In this document: positions 6,880 to 14,409 of the stretch, piece by piece
Layout: the number at the start of each line of letters is the position of its first letter
Position numbering within the stretch: position 1 is the first letter of the stretch
Assembly: GCA_964558465.1 (NCBI GenBank)
Contig: CAZLEF010000016.1
Span: 1-64,000, forward strand
Direction: 5' to 3'
DNA: 64,000 nt
From: JACJYC01 sp964558465
GTDB lineage: Bacteria > Bacteroidota > Bacteroidia > Chitinophagales > Saprospiraceae
Notes under the pieces: generated by a model
What the model was told of the DNA's origin: nothing
Seen by the model: the letters and a program-made list of their open reading frames with translations, nothing else
Database searches by the model: none
Program-made: the position numbers and the translations under genes

Positions 6880-8826
6880 ATGCCAGCGACAACTCCAACC
6901 GCAATCCACCGAAATGAGGTGCTGAAATATCAGTTCAAGAACGTTGAAAAGATCCCGACCAAGATATGGGAGGAATCCAAAGACGCTTCCAGGCATATTG
7001 CCCAATCCATCGCTCTGGCTATCCGCCAGAAACAACAGGATGGTGAAAACGTCGTTCTGGGCCTTGCAACAGGATCCTCGCCCGTCAAGGTTTATGAAGA
7101 ACTTGTCCGCCTGCACCGCGAAGAAAAACTCAGCTTTCAAAATGTGATCACGTTTAACCTGGACGAGTACTATCCCATGTCGCCGGACGCGCAGCAGAGT
7201 TATGTCCGTTTTATGCGTGAACATTTGTTTGATCATATCGATATCCCCCAGGAAAATATCCATATCCCCAACGGCACCATTCCCATGGAGGAGGTAAAAG
7301 CGTATTGCGAAGCCTACGAAAAAAAGATCGATCTCGTGGGGGGCATTGATATCCAGTTGCTGGGGATCGGTCGAACCGGACATATCGGTTTCAACGAACC
7401 CGGGTCGTGGGAAAACTCCCTTACCCGGTTGGTGCGGCTCGATAATCTGACGAGGAGAGATGCCTTGAAGGATTTTCAAAAGGAAGAGGACGTGCCTTAC
7501 CGGGCGATCACCATGGGCATCGCCTCCATCATGAAAGCGCGTACGGTTTACCTCCTGGCCTGGGGCAACCACAAAGCCCCCGTCGTCAAAAAAGCAGTGG
7601 AGGGCGAGATCACCCCTGTTGTGCCCGCTACTTACCTTCAGAAACATCCCAACGTACGGGTGATCCTGGACAAAGCCGCAGCGGAAGAACTTACCCGTGT
7701 CAAATCGCCCTGGTTGGTGGGTATGTGCCATTGGGATGATCAGTTGATCTGCCAGGCCGTCGTATGGCTTTCCCAAACGGTAAACAAACCCATCCTGAAA
7801 CTGACCGACGAGGATTATGCAGAACACGGGCTGAGCGATCTGACCCTGGAACACGCCTCTGCCTACAGCATCAATATCCAGGTTTTCAACCGCCTCCAGC
7901 ATACGATCACCGGCTGGCCCGGCGGCAAACCCAACGCCGATGACACTTACAGGCCCGAACGCGCAAAACCGGCTAAAAAACGGATCATTATCTTCAGTCC
8001 GCATCCGGATGACGACGTCATTTCCATGGGCGGCACCTTCCTGCGGCTGGTAGAACAGGGCCACGAAGTCCATGTAGCCTACCAGACCTCCGGCAATATC
8101 GCCGTTCACGACCACGACGCCAGCCGTTTTCTTGAATTCATGCAGGAATTTTCGAAACGGCAAGAGCTGGAAACGGAGGAAAGCATCAAAAAATTCAAAA
8201 AAATTTCCGAATTCATCCACCGCAAAAAAGCGGATGAGGCGGATATTCCGGAGTTGCGCGAAATTAAGGGACTTATCCGCCGGGGCGAAGCCAGGGCAGG
8301 CGCCAGGTTCTGCGGACTCGACGACAAACATATCCATTTTTTGGACATGCCCTTCTATGAGACCGGAAGGCGCCGGAAAAGCAACCTGGGCGAAGCTGAT
8401 ATCAGGATCATCATGGATCTGCTCGGGAAAATAAAACCGCATCAGGTATATGCAGCCGGCGACCTCGCCGACCCGCACGATACGCACCGGGTCTGCCTCG
8501 ACGCCATCATCGAATCCTTCAAACGGCTCCAGAAAGAGGATTGGATGAAAGATTGCTGGTTATGGCTTTACCGAGGGGCATGGCACGAATGGGCTACCCA
8601 TGAAATCGAGATGGCTGTGCCGATCAGTCCGCAGGAACTGTTGAAAAAACGCCGCGCCATCTTTATGCACCAATCGCAAAAAGACAGGCCGCCGTTCCCG
8701 GGAGAAGATGAAAGGGAATTCTGGCAAAGAGCCGAAGACCGCAACCGCGAAACGGCTCATGTCTATCGCAAACTTGGGCTGGCAGAATACGAAGCAATGG
8801 AAGCTTTCGCCCGCTGGCGGTTTTAA
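6880..8826 (+). CDS. nagB: Glucosamine-6-phosphate deaminase fused to a PIG-L deacetylase domain
   Basis: A 648-residue two-domain enzyme. Residues about 30-280 form a NagB isomerase/deaminase domain (glucosamine 6-phosphate to fructose 6-phosphate and ammonia), with GLATGSSPVKVYEEL, the FNLDEYYP loop (Asp95) and GIGRTGHIGFNEPGS. Residues about 367-620 form a PIG-L/LmbE-type zinc deacetylase domain with SPHPDDD (His375, Asp377, Asp378) and a distal DPHDTHR motif supplying the last ligand. E. coli NagB has Asp-Gly-His where this protein has Thr166-Gly167-His168. The His and Glu173 of the catalytic relay are kept. No nagA gene is seen nearby, so the PIG-L domain could deacetylate N-acetylglucosamine 6-phosphate ahead of deamination; this is inference. 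A long frame on the opposite strand is a shadow. Confidence 0.9.
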   Translation: MPATTPTAIHRNEVLKYQFKNVEKIPTKIWEESKDASRHIAQSIALAIRQKQQDGENVVLGLATGSSPVKVYEELVRLHREEKLSFQNVITFNLDEYYPMSPDAQQSYVRFMREHLFDHIDIPQENIHIPNGTIPMEEVKAYCEAYEKKIDLVGGIDIQLLGIGRTGHIGFNEPGSWENSLTRLVRLDNLTRRDALKDFQKEEDVPYRAITMGIASIMKARTVYLLAWGNHKAPVVKKAVEGEITPVVPATYLQKHPNVRVILDKAAAEELTRVKSPWLVGMCHWDDQLICQAVVWLSQTVNKPILKLTDEDYAEHGLSDLTLEHASAYSINIQVFNRLQHTITGWPGGKPNADDTYRPERAKPAKKRIIIFSPHPDDDVISMGGTFLRLVEQGHEVHVAYQTSGNIAVHDHDASRFLEFMQEFSKRQELETEESIKKFKKISEFIHRKKADEADIPELREIKGLIRRGEARAGARFCGLDDKHIHFLDMPFYETGRRRKSNLGEADIRIIMDLLGKIKPHQVYAAGDLADPHDTHRVCLDAIIESFKRLQKEDWMKDCWLWLYRGAWHEWATHEIEMAVPISPQELLKKRRAIFMHQSQKDRPPFPGEDEREFWQRAEDRNRETAHVYRKLGLAEYEAMEAFARWRF

Positions 8827-9115
8827 TCTGAACTAAAGTAATGACGTATTTTATATGGCCGCGGATTTTGCGGATCAAACGGATTTTATCCGTTCAATCC
8901 GGTAGATCTGCGGCTAAAAAATATATGAATTTAATTTGCCGTGCACTAAAGGGCATGCCAAAAACAACTTCCCCGCGCCGCGACGTGGTTGAAACGACTT
9001 ACTTAGACTGAACTTCGACCTCGCTCAGTTTCAAGAGACTGCCAACTGCGGACTCCAGACTGCCAACAAACAACTCAGTGTTCCTAAGTGTCCTTAGTGG
9101 TAAATACAACCAACC
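8827..9115. other. Spacer without a recognisable gene
   Basis: These 289 bases hold no supportable frame. They contain short repeated words (gactgccaactgcggactcc, then ttcctaagtgtccttagtgg) like those in other spacers of the window. Confidence 0.5.
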
Positions 9116-10654
9116 ATGCCCATCCGAACCTGTTTTTTCACCCTCCTGCTATCTACCCTGTTTCACCCGCTCGCAGCCCAAACCTTCAACCGCCCGGTCC
9201 CCAACGGCGTACCTCCCTACGAATTCATCCGGAACGACAGCGCAGGTTACGGCCATTATTTGTCGGCGCCTTTCAAACTGGGTACCGGCCCCAACGACCC
9301 GGCCACCCTGCTGCCCAAACCCATCCTCATCCTGGATGCGGACGGGTATATCCTGTGGTTCGCCCTGGTGGAGGCCCGCAATCTGGTAGATTTCAAGTAT
9401 TTCCCCGACGCAGGCCTCTACGGTTACACCACTTTTTACACCCCGCAGGATATCCGGTTTGTGCTGATGGACGACCAGTTTCAACTCCTGGATTCCTTTA
9501 CCACCGTCAACGGCATTTTGCCCGACGTGCACGATTTCCAGATCACCCGGAACAACACCTACCTCATATGCGGTCTCAGCGACCGGGTGGTGGACCTGAG
9601 CGCCCACCTCATCAACGGCGTGCCGGGCAGCGCCCAGACCCACGCGGAGGGTTTTGTCGTCCAGGAATTTGACCAGGACCATAACCTCATCTTTCAGTGG
9701 GACAGCAACGACCATATCCACCCCTCCAAGGCCTATGAAAGTTACGGTTACAACCCCGACAATTACGACTATTGCCACGGCAACTCGGTGGAAGAAGACG
9801 ATGACGGTCACCTGCTGATTTCCTTCCGCCACCTCAACGCCATTTACAAGGTGCACCGCCAGACCGGCGAAGTGATCTGGGAACTGGGGGGCAAAACCTC
9901 TTCCTTTGCCTTTGCCAACGACCCCGGCTTCAGCGGTCAGCACGACGCCCGGCGCCTGCCCAACGGCCATATCGCCTTGTTCGACAACGCCAATACGGCC
10001 CCTCCGCCGCGGATTTCGAGAGCCGTGGAATACAGTCTGGATACTTTGAACGGGGTGGCGACCAGGGTTTGGGAATACCGGCACAACCCCGGCTTTTTCG
10101 CCCGCGCCATGGGCAGCCACCAGACCACCCCCGCCAGGATGCACCTGGTCAATTACGGCCTGAGTTTCCGGCCCAACCCCAGTTTTGTGCTGGCGGATGA
10201 CGACGGCAATGTTGCGGCCCAACTGACCTACCCGGATTCCGTGATGAGTTACCGTTCGTTTATTTTTGACCTCCCGCTGGAAGATGCGGACCGGCCGGCC
10301 ATCAACTGCGTCCAGGGCGAGGGATCGGCCGTTTTATCCGCGCCCCCGGGGTACGACCGCTACGAATGGTCGAACGGGGAAACATCCGAAATTGCGGTGA
10401 TCGATCAGCCAGGCGTTTACCAGGTCTGGGTGGACCGCGGCGTCGGCATGCTGGGGTCCGAACCCCTGGTCATCGAAGACATCAGCAACGCCTGCCGGGT
10501 AATCCGGACGGAGGAACCCGGACGGGATCAAAACCGGGAAATAATTGGGTATTTTGATTTGCTGGGCCGGCGGATCGCTGTGCCGAGGATTGGAGAGTTT
10601 TACCTGGTCCGGTATGGAGACGGCTGGTCGGCGTTGCGTTTCCGGCGGGAGTGA
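9116..10654 (+). CDS. Secreted arylsulfotransferase-like (ASST) protein with T9SS-type tail
   Basis: A 512-residue secreted protein. A signal peptide occupies residues 1-21 (cleavage after LAAQ). Residues about 30-390 fit the arylsulfotransferase beta-propeller family, with WELGGKTSSF, SGQHDARRLPNGHIALFDN and HGNSVEEDDDGHLLISFR giving the characteristic His-containing blades. A short region YEWSNGETSEI follows, resembling the Ig-like or SprB-type linkers of Bacteroidetes. The last 40 residues (DLLGRRI, YLVRYGDGW) resemble a type A T9SS sorting domain, though the ending RFRRE is degenerate. The propeller may transfer sulfate or act as a binding protein; activity is unproven. No operon partner is evident. 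Confidence 0.75.
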   Translation: MPIRTCFFTLLLSTLFHPLAAQTFNRPVPNGVPPYEFIRNDSAGYGHYLSAPFKLGTGPNDPATLLPKPILILDADGYILWFALVEARNLVDFKYFPDAGLYGYTTFYTPQDIRFVLMDDQFQLLDSFTTVNGILPDVHDFQITRNNTYLICGLSDRVVDLSAHLINGVPGSAQTHAEGFVVQEFDQDHNLIFQWDSNDHIHPSKAYESYGYNPDNYDYCHGNSVEEDDDGHLLISFRHLNAIYKVHRQTGEVIWELGGKTSSFAFANDPGFSGQHDARRLPNGHIALFDNANTAPPPRISRAVEYSLDTLNGVATRVWEYRHNPGFFARAMGSHQTTPARMHLVNYGLSFRPNPSFVLADDDGNVAAQLTYPDSVMSYRSFIFDLPLEDADRPAINCVQGEGSAVLSAPPGYDRYEWSNGETSEIAVIDQPGVYQVWVDRGVGMLGSEPLVIEDISNACRVIRTEEPGRDQNREIIGYFDLLGRRIAVPRIGEFYLVRYGDGWSALRFRRE

Positions 10655-10659
10655 GGATG

Positions 10660-10747
10660 GGAGACTTGGAGACTTGGAGGCGTGGAGACTGGGAGACTGG
10701 GGAGATGGGGAGACTGGGAGATGGGGAGATGGGGAGATGGAGAGATT
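10660..10747. repeat. Purine-rich tandem repeat (gagactggg / gagatgggg)
   Basis: Imperfect 8-10 base units built on gagactgggagactggg and gagatgggg follow directly after the arylsulfotransferase stop. A reverse-complementary flavour appears further on (gactgaacttcgac-type words). No gene lies in 10655-10932. Confidence 0.6.
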
Positions 10748-10932
10748 GGACTTTCTCACCTTTCATGCTGAGCGCAGTCGAAGCACTCTCCCCCCCTCTC
10801 CAGGTCTCTCGAAACTGAGCGAAGTCGAAGTTCAGTCTCCTCCATAGGTTCATGGAACTCCTAGGGAGAGTCCAGTGGACCAGTCAACAGCCAAGAAGGC
10901 AAAATATCCCGTAGCCTGCCGGTGGATATACC

Positions 10933-11472
10933 TCACGCCGTCAAGTTTTGTGCATGATCAAAAAGCTGGAAATTCAATGATAACCGGGTTTTAAGCTCTT
11001 TTTTCATTGATTTTCGATGCAAATTATTCAAGAAGCCGATAATTGTTTTTTGAAAGGATTTGGCGGCTTCAAAATAGGTTGCTGCACATACTTCAGCTTT
11101 GACAAACTTCCATAATCGTTCAATCAAATTCAAGTTGGGTGAATAGGGTGGTAAGTACACTAATTCGATGTTCAATCGTGTAGCCGCTTCCATGACCAAC
11201 TGACAACGTTGGTAGCGGGCGTTGTCCAAAAAAATATGGATGGGTAGCCCGGCGTATTGTTTGGCAATCCTTTCGAGCAATTGTACTACGGTATCAGCCG
11301 TGATATAGGTCGTGTTGTATAAAGCGATCAAATCTTTGGACACGGCATGGACTGCGCCAATAACATTGAGGCGAAAACGGCCGGGTGCGGTTTTGATAAA
11401 AGTGCCTTCAAAACACCAAATGATCGCTACAAATGCTGCCAGAACGAAATGGGAGCTATCCAGTGTTAACTT
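10933..11472 (-). mobile_element. IS630-type transposase, N-terminally truncated
   Basis: The open frame encodes the DDE catalytic half of an IS630/Tc1-superfamily transposase. Reading upstream of the first possible start (GTG at 11343) gives DSSHFVLAAFVAIIWCFEG and KTAPGRFRLNVIGAVHAV, the classic start of the DDE_3 domain with its first Asp. Then come LDNARYQRC with the second Asp and LPPYSPNLNLIERLWKFVK with the final Glu, so all three catalytic residues remain. The N-terminal helix-turn-helix half (roughly 150-200 residues in the family) is absent, because the frame hits a TGA at 11473-11475. It is therefore a dead remnant unless complemented. I could not define its terminal inverted repeats. 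Confidence 0.8.
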
Positions 11473-11512
11473 TCACGAAAAGTATACCAACGGATTGCAT
11501 GAAAAGTGTACT
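11464..11512. mobile_element. Possible IS21-type terminus that cuts the IS630 gene
   Basis: Two near-identical units occur 24 bases apart: cacgaaaagtatac (11474-11487) and catgaaaagtgtac (11498-11511), preceded by tgttaac. Multiple repeated units inside an end that begins with TG are typical of IS21-family termini. The IS630 reading frame is lost exactly where this block begins. No istA or istB gene follows, so it would be a solo end. The assignment rests on pattern alone. Confidence 0.3.
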
Positions 11513-11539
11513 ACCGTAAAATTACTCAAAAGACGCTGA

Positions 11540-12165
11540 TTTTTTCAAACCCGCCGGGCGCAAACCAAATTGTCGGTCAACAAGCCACAGCGAACTTCAT
11601 TTTTTTAGAGATAAACCTGCGAATTTTGGTTCGTTTATCCCGATTAACATTCAGGACATGGATCTCAGCATACCTCTTATTGGCCATGGCCATAAATTCT
11701 TCCTCTCTCCTCTTTTTTGACGCCAAAATAACGTGAGTTTTGGATAGCGGTTTTCCACGAAACGGTCCAGCGGACCGGCATCTTTGTAACCTCCTCCAGG
11801 ATGAGAACGCCTCCCGGTCCAGCGGACCGGTATCTAATCAACCGAAGCAGATGGAAACGAGCAATCAAAACCGGCTGCCCGCCCGGATTTCGGTTATCTT
11901 TTTAACCTTTTGCGGCGCTTCCGGCAAAAGATACCGGACCTACGGCCCGGAAGCCCTGTCATTTGGCCGGTGTTACCAAGATATCGGACCGCTGGCCCGA
12001 CAAAAAGTTTATTTCAAAACGGCGCATTCAATCGTTAGGCGCACGTTTACGAAACCTCAGAGGTTTCGTAAACGTTTTTCGCTTCTCTTGTTAGCTTTGG
12101 GGACAGCCCCAAAGTGGTGAATAGGTGCGCCGGAATGGAAGATCCTTACCAGGAATTAAATCCGG
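11540..12165. other. Gene-poor region between IS remnant and defence relics
   Basis: I see no convincing gene. A 38-codon frame on the minus strand (about 11570-11690, starting MAMANKRYAEIHVLN after a purine-rich stretch) has no recognisable match. The words gtccagcggaccgg (11764-11777 and 11817-11830) and related ggccggtgttaccaagatat fragments recur, suggesting decayed repeats. Confidence 0.4.
12044..12074. repeat. Perfect 15-base palindrome, copy 1
   Basis: Arms cgtttacgaaacctc and gaggtttcgtaaacg are perfect complements around a single base and are followed by ttttt. The same element, with the same flanks (ggcgcac before, tttttcg after), recurs at 12971-12997. The fold would also work as an intrinsic terminator. 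Confidence 0.7.
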
Positions 12166-12303
12166 ATGGTGAAACATTTTGTATTTTGCAGCGTCTGCGT
12201 CGGAAACAGAAGCGAAACCGGCTTGACAGAAGAAGAAATTGTTTTCATCGAAAGCAGGATACGTCTGATGGATTTACCAAAAAATGGTGGTGAAGATGAG
12301 TAA
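12166..12303 (+). pseudogene. C-terminal relic resembling a type IIG / Eco57I-like methylase
   Basis: Only about 45 codons are open, ending TAA at 12301. The tail reads ETGLTEEEIVFIESRIRLMD, similar to the end of Eco57I-type adenine methyltransferase/restriction proteins, where LTEEEI...E is a common closing helix. A different frame just upstream (MEDPYQELNPDGETFCIL) also looks coding, as if a frameshift separates them. The stop overlaps the start of the Fic relic by 8 bases, an operon-like junction. The family call is tentative. Confidence 0.35.
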
Positions 12304-12783
12304 TAGGGCCGCCAATACCTTACAAATCGTGCCAAACACCTTGCTTGCTACCTATCTGGAGCGGGTACCCAAGGGTTTGCAAGCAGCGTTTGATGCCTTG
12401 CAGGACGCCGAAATTTCCACCCCGGATTTTAGTTTTTACACTTCGGTTTCGTCTGTTTTCAGCAGCAAAATAGAACGCGAAAAGGCGTGGTTTGTGCAAA
12501 GCGAAAAAATGTATTACCTGCAACATCAAACCTATTATAAAAACATTCGCCTGCTGGGTTTGGAATATCCCGAATCAGACTACAACCAGGCGTTGCCCTT
12601 TTTGCTAATGCTGCCTGATGCTGTGGTCAACCTGTGAGCAAAAAAGATTTCTTTCTGCCCCGACCGTCCGCCAATGATCTGGTCAGCGATTTTGTGCAGG
12701 CAGGCGCCCTCAAAGAAATGACCGGACAAAGCCGCAACCGCGTATTTGTGTTGGATGAGTACCTCAAATTGTTCAGAATATGA
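12296..12783 (+). pseudogene. Broken Fic-family gene (AMP-transferase fold), catalytic core deleted
   Basis: The N-terminal part (from the ATG at 12296) has LLATYLERVPKGLQAAFDAL and DFSFYTSVSSVFSSKIE, which is the Fic N-terminal region that ends in the inhibitory SSxIEG-like motif, here changed to SSKIER. The frame ends at TGA 12635. In the -1 frame, the gene continues from 12637 to 12783 with SANDLVSDFVQAGALKEMTG and NRVFVLDEYLKLF, the winged-helix tail of Fic proteins. The HPFxDGNGR catalytic core between them is absent. An internal deletion plus a frameshift make it a pseudogene. Fic proteins adenylylate targets and often act in toxin-antitoxin contexts. Confidence 0.75.
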
Positions 12784-12970
12784 CCGTAGCGGAATCGAAG
12801 AGTGAAAGATTCCCGGCACTGGGTTATCTTTGTTCCATAGCCCCGCCGGTCAGCCTCTCTGAACATCGGGCCGTTGCCTGCACAACCGCTCCCGGCAACA
12901 AAATGCAAGGATGAAACCATAATTGACCTAAAATCGTTACTTTAGATGACCGGACATTTTAAGGCGCACC

Positions 12971-12997
12971 TTTACGAAACCTCAGAGGTTTCGTAAA
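12971..12997. repeat. Palindrome, copy 2
   Basis: Arms tttacgaaacctc and gaggtttcgtaaa pair perfectly around one base. Sequence and flanks match copy 1 at 12044-12074 apart from one base outside the core. It lies about 60 bases upstream of the toxin-antitoxin pair, and the two copies bracket the methylase and Fic relics. The span 12784-13054 holds no other gene. Confidence 0.7.
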
Positions 12998-13054
12998 CGT
13001 TTTTCGAAGCGGGGAAAAGAGGTCAAAAAAGCATGAATTGAAAATAAAAACGAT

Positions 13055-13390
13055 ATGAATCTGCCGAAAATAATAGAGGAAAACCTTGACAAACTAATCG
13101 AAATTTGCCGCAAATTTGGAGTAGAACGGATATATGCTTTTGGTTCTGTTATTACTAATCGGTTTGATCCCGAAAAAAGCGATTTAGACTTTGTAGTTGA
13201 AATGGAAGAAATGTTGCCATTAATTCGTGGAGAAAAACTAATTGGGTTATGGGAAGCGCTTGAGGATCTGTTTGCCAAAAAAGTAGATTTAATAACAGAT
13301 CAACCAATAAAAAACCCGTATTTGCGGACAAGTATAAACAGGACAAAACGATTAATTTATGACAGAAAAAGCGAAAAAGTATTTAGCTGA
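13055..13390 (+). CDS. mntA: MNT-type nucleotidyltransferase antitoxin
   Basis: A 111-residue minimal nucleotidyltransferase. The signature GSx10DxD is complete in GSVITNRFDPEKSDLDF. In the studied MntA/HepT systems the antitoxin uses ATP to AMPylate a tyrosine of the toxin and silence it. The N-terminus (MNLPKIIEENLDKLIEICRK) is a helical lead-in. The coding region overlaps the toxin gene downstream by 32 bases, the usual coupled order. The gene is richer in A+T than its neighbours, which suggests acquisition. Family membership is secure; specific activity is inferred. Confidence 0.9.
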   Translation: MNLPKIIEENLDKLIEICRKFGVERIYAFGSVITNRFDPEKSDLDFVVEMEEMLPLIRGEKLIGLWEALEDLFAKKVDLITDQPIKNPYLRTSINRTKRLIYDRKSEKVFS

Positions 13391-13697
13391 TATTCTCCAG
13401 GCAATTGAACTGATTGAAGATTTTTCTAAAGAAATTACGGATTTTTTCGATTACCAAAAAGACTTGAAAACCAAAAGCGCTGTCGAAAGACAACTTGGAA
13501 TAATCGGAGAAGCGGTCAATCAATTCAGTAAGGAAGAGGAAGAAATAGAGTTTAGCCACACTCGCCAAATTGTAGATTTCAGAAATCGGTTGATTCATTC
13601 CTATGATAATCTTGATGACTCAATTGTTTGGGTAATTTTAAAGAAACATATCCCTGTTCTAAAAGGAGAAGTTGAAAGAGAATTAAAAAAAGAATGA
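13359..13697 (+). CDS. hepT: HepT-like ribonuclease toxin (DUF86)
   Basis: A 112-residue, all-helical HEPN-fold protein. The RX4HXY motif of HepT is present in RNRLIHSYDNLDD, providing the catalytic Arg and His and the Tyr that the partner modifies. The region VERQLGIIGEAVNQFS is the usual preceding conserved helix. HepT toxins cleave RNA as dimers and are held in check by the MntA protein encoded immediately upstream, with overlapping genes. The pair appears intact, unlike the relics to its left. Base composition is AT-rich. Confidence 0.9.
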   Translation: MTEKAKKYLADILQAIELIEDFSKEITDFFDYQKDLKTKSAVERQLGIIGEAVNQFSKEEEEIEFSHTRQIVDFRNRLIHSYDNLDDSIVWVILKKHIPVLKGEVERELKKE

Positions 13698-13737
13698 AGC
13701 CGTAACTCTCCAGTCCAAAAATAAAAACATTATTAAA

Positions 13738-14409
13738 ATGTACAACCTGCCTTATCATAAGGAGAAAAACCCGGAGGCGGTCAAAGCCTTTGTTGAACGA
13801 TATCCGTTTGCTTTTTTGACCGGTTGCGATCCGGAAAACAAACCTGTCGGCACACAGGCGCCCCTCTTTCTCGAAAAAAAAGACGGCAGAACACTGTTAA
13901 GCGGTCATATCATGAAAAATACCGACCACCACAAGGCTTTTTTACATAACCAAAACGTTCTGGCTGTTTTTACAGGACATCACTCGTATGTAAGCGGCAC
14001 TTGGTACAGCAACCCCCACACCGCATCTACCTGGAACTATATGAGCGTGCACATCAAAGGAACTATCCGGTTTTTAGAGGATGCGGCATTGGAGCATATG
14101 CTCCGGAAAACAACCCTCCATTTCGAAAATTATAACCCGCAATCCCCAACGGTTTTTGATAATTTGCCCGCATCGTTCAAGCAAAGGGTCATGCACGCCA
14201 TCGTAGCGTTTGAAATTGACGTGGTTGATATAGACACCGTTTTCAAACTGAGCCAGGACAGGGATCTGGAAAGCTATATCAATATCATCGAAAAACTCAA
14301 AATGCAGGATGAAAACGGGCGGGTAATCGCTGAAGAAATGGAAAAAAGAATCCGGGACGTGTTCCCTGATTATCCGGAACAAAATAAAAACCTTTTTCCA
14401 AAACAATGA
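13738..14409 (+). CDS. paiB: PaiB-family FMN-binding protein
   Basis: A 223-residue protein of the FMN-binding split-barrel family that includes Bacillus PaiB, often labelled a negative transcriptional regulator. It starts MYNLPYHKEKNPEAVKAFVE and has GTQAPLFLEKKDG, LSGHIMKNTDHHKAF, GHHSYVSGTWY and VSTWNY-like ASTWNYMSVHIKG, all hallmarks of this family. Whether it regulates genes or acts as a flavoenzyme is unknown. It lacks a helix-turn-helix. The stop overlaps the start of the downstream permease gene by 4 bases (ATGA), so the two are translationally coupled. Confidence 0.85.
   Translation: MYNLPYHKEKNPEAVKAFVERYPFAFLTGCDPENKPVGTQAPLFLEKKDGRTLLSGHIMKNTDHHKAFLHNQNVLAVFTGHHSYVSGTWYSNPHTASTWNYMSVHIKGTIRFLEDAALEHMLRKTTLHFENYNPQSPTVFDNLPASFKQRVMHAIVAFEIDVVDIDTVFKLSQDRDLESYINIIEKLKMQDENGRVIAEEMEKRIRDVFPDYPEQNKNLFPKQ

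Noticed and set aside
6871..8487. 538-residue open frame on the minus strand
   Set aside because: It is the exact antisense of the NagB-PIG-L gene. Its translation shows no domain and the sense strand carries clear motifs. It is an artefact of codon bias.
9149..10222. 357-residue minus-strand frame inside the arylsulfotransferase-like gene
   Set aside because: The sense strand has a signal peptide, propeller motifs and a sorting tail; the antisense translation is Val/Gly-rich and featureless.
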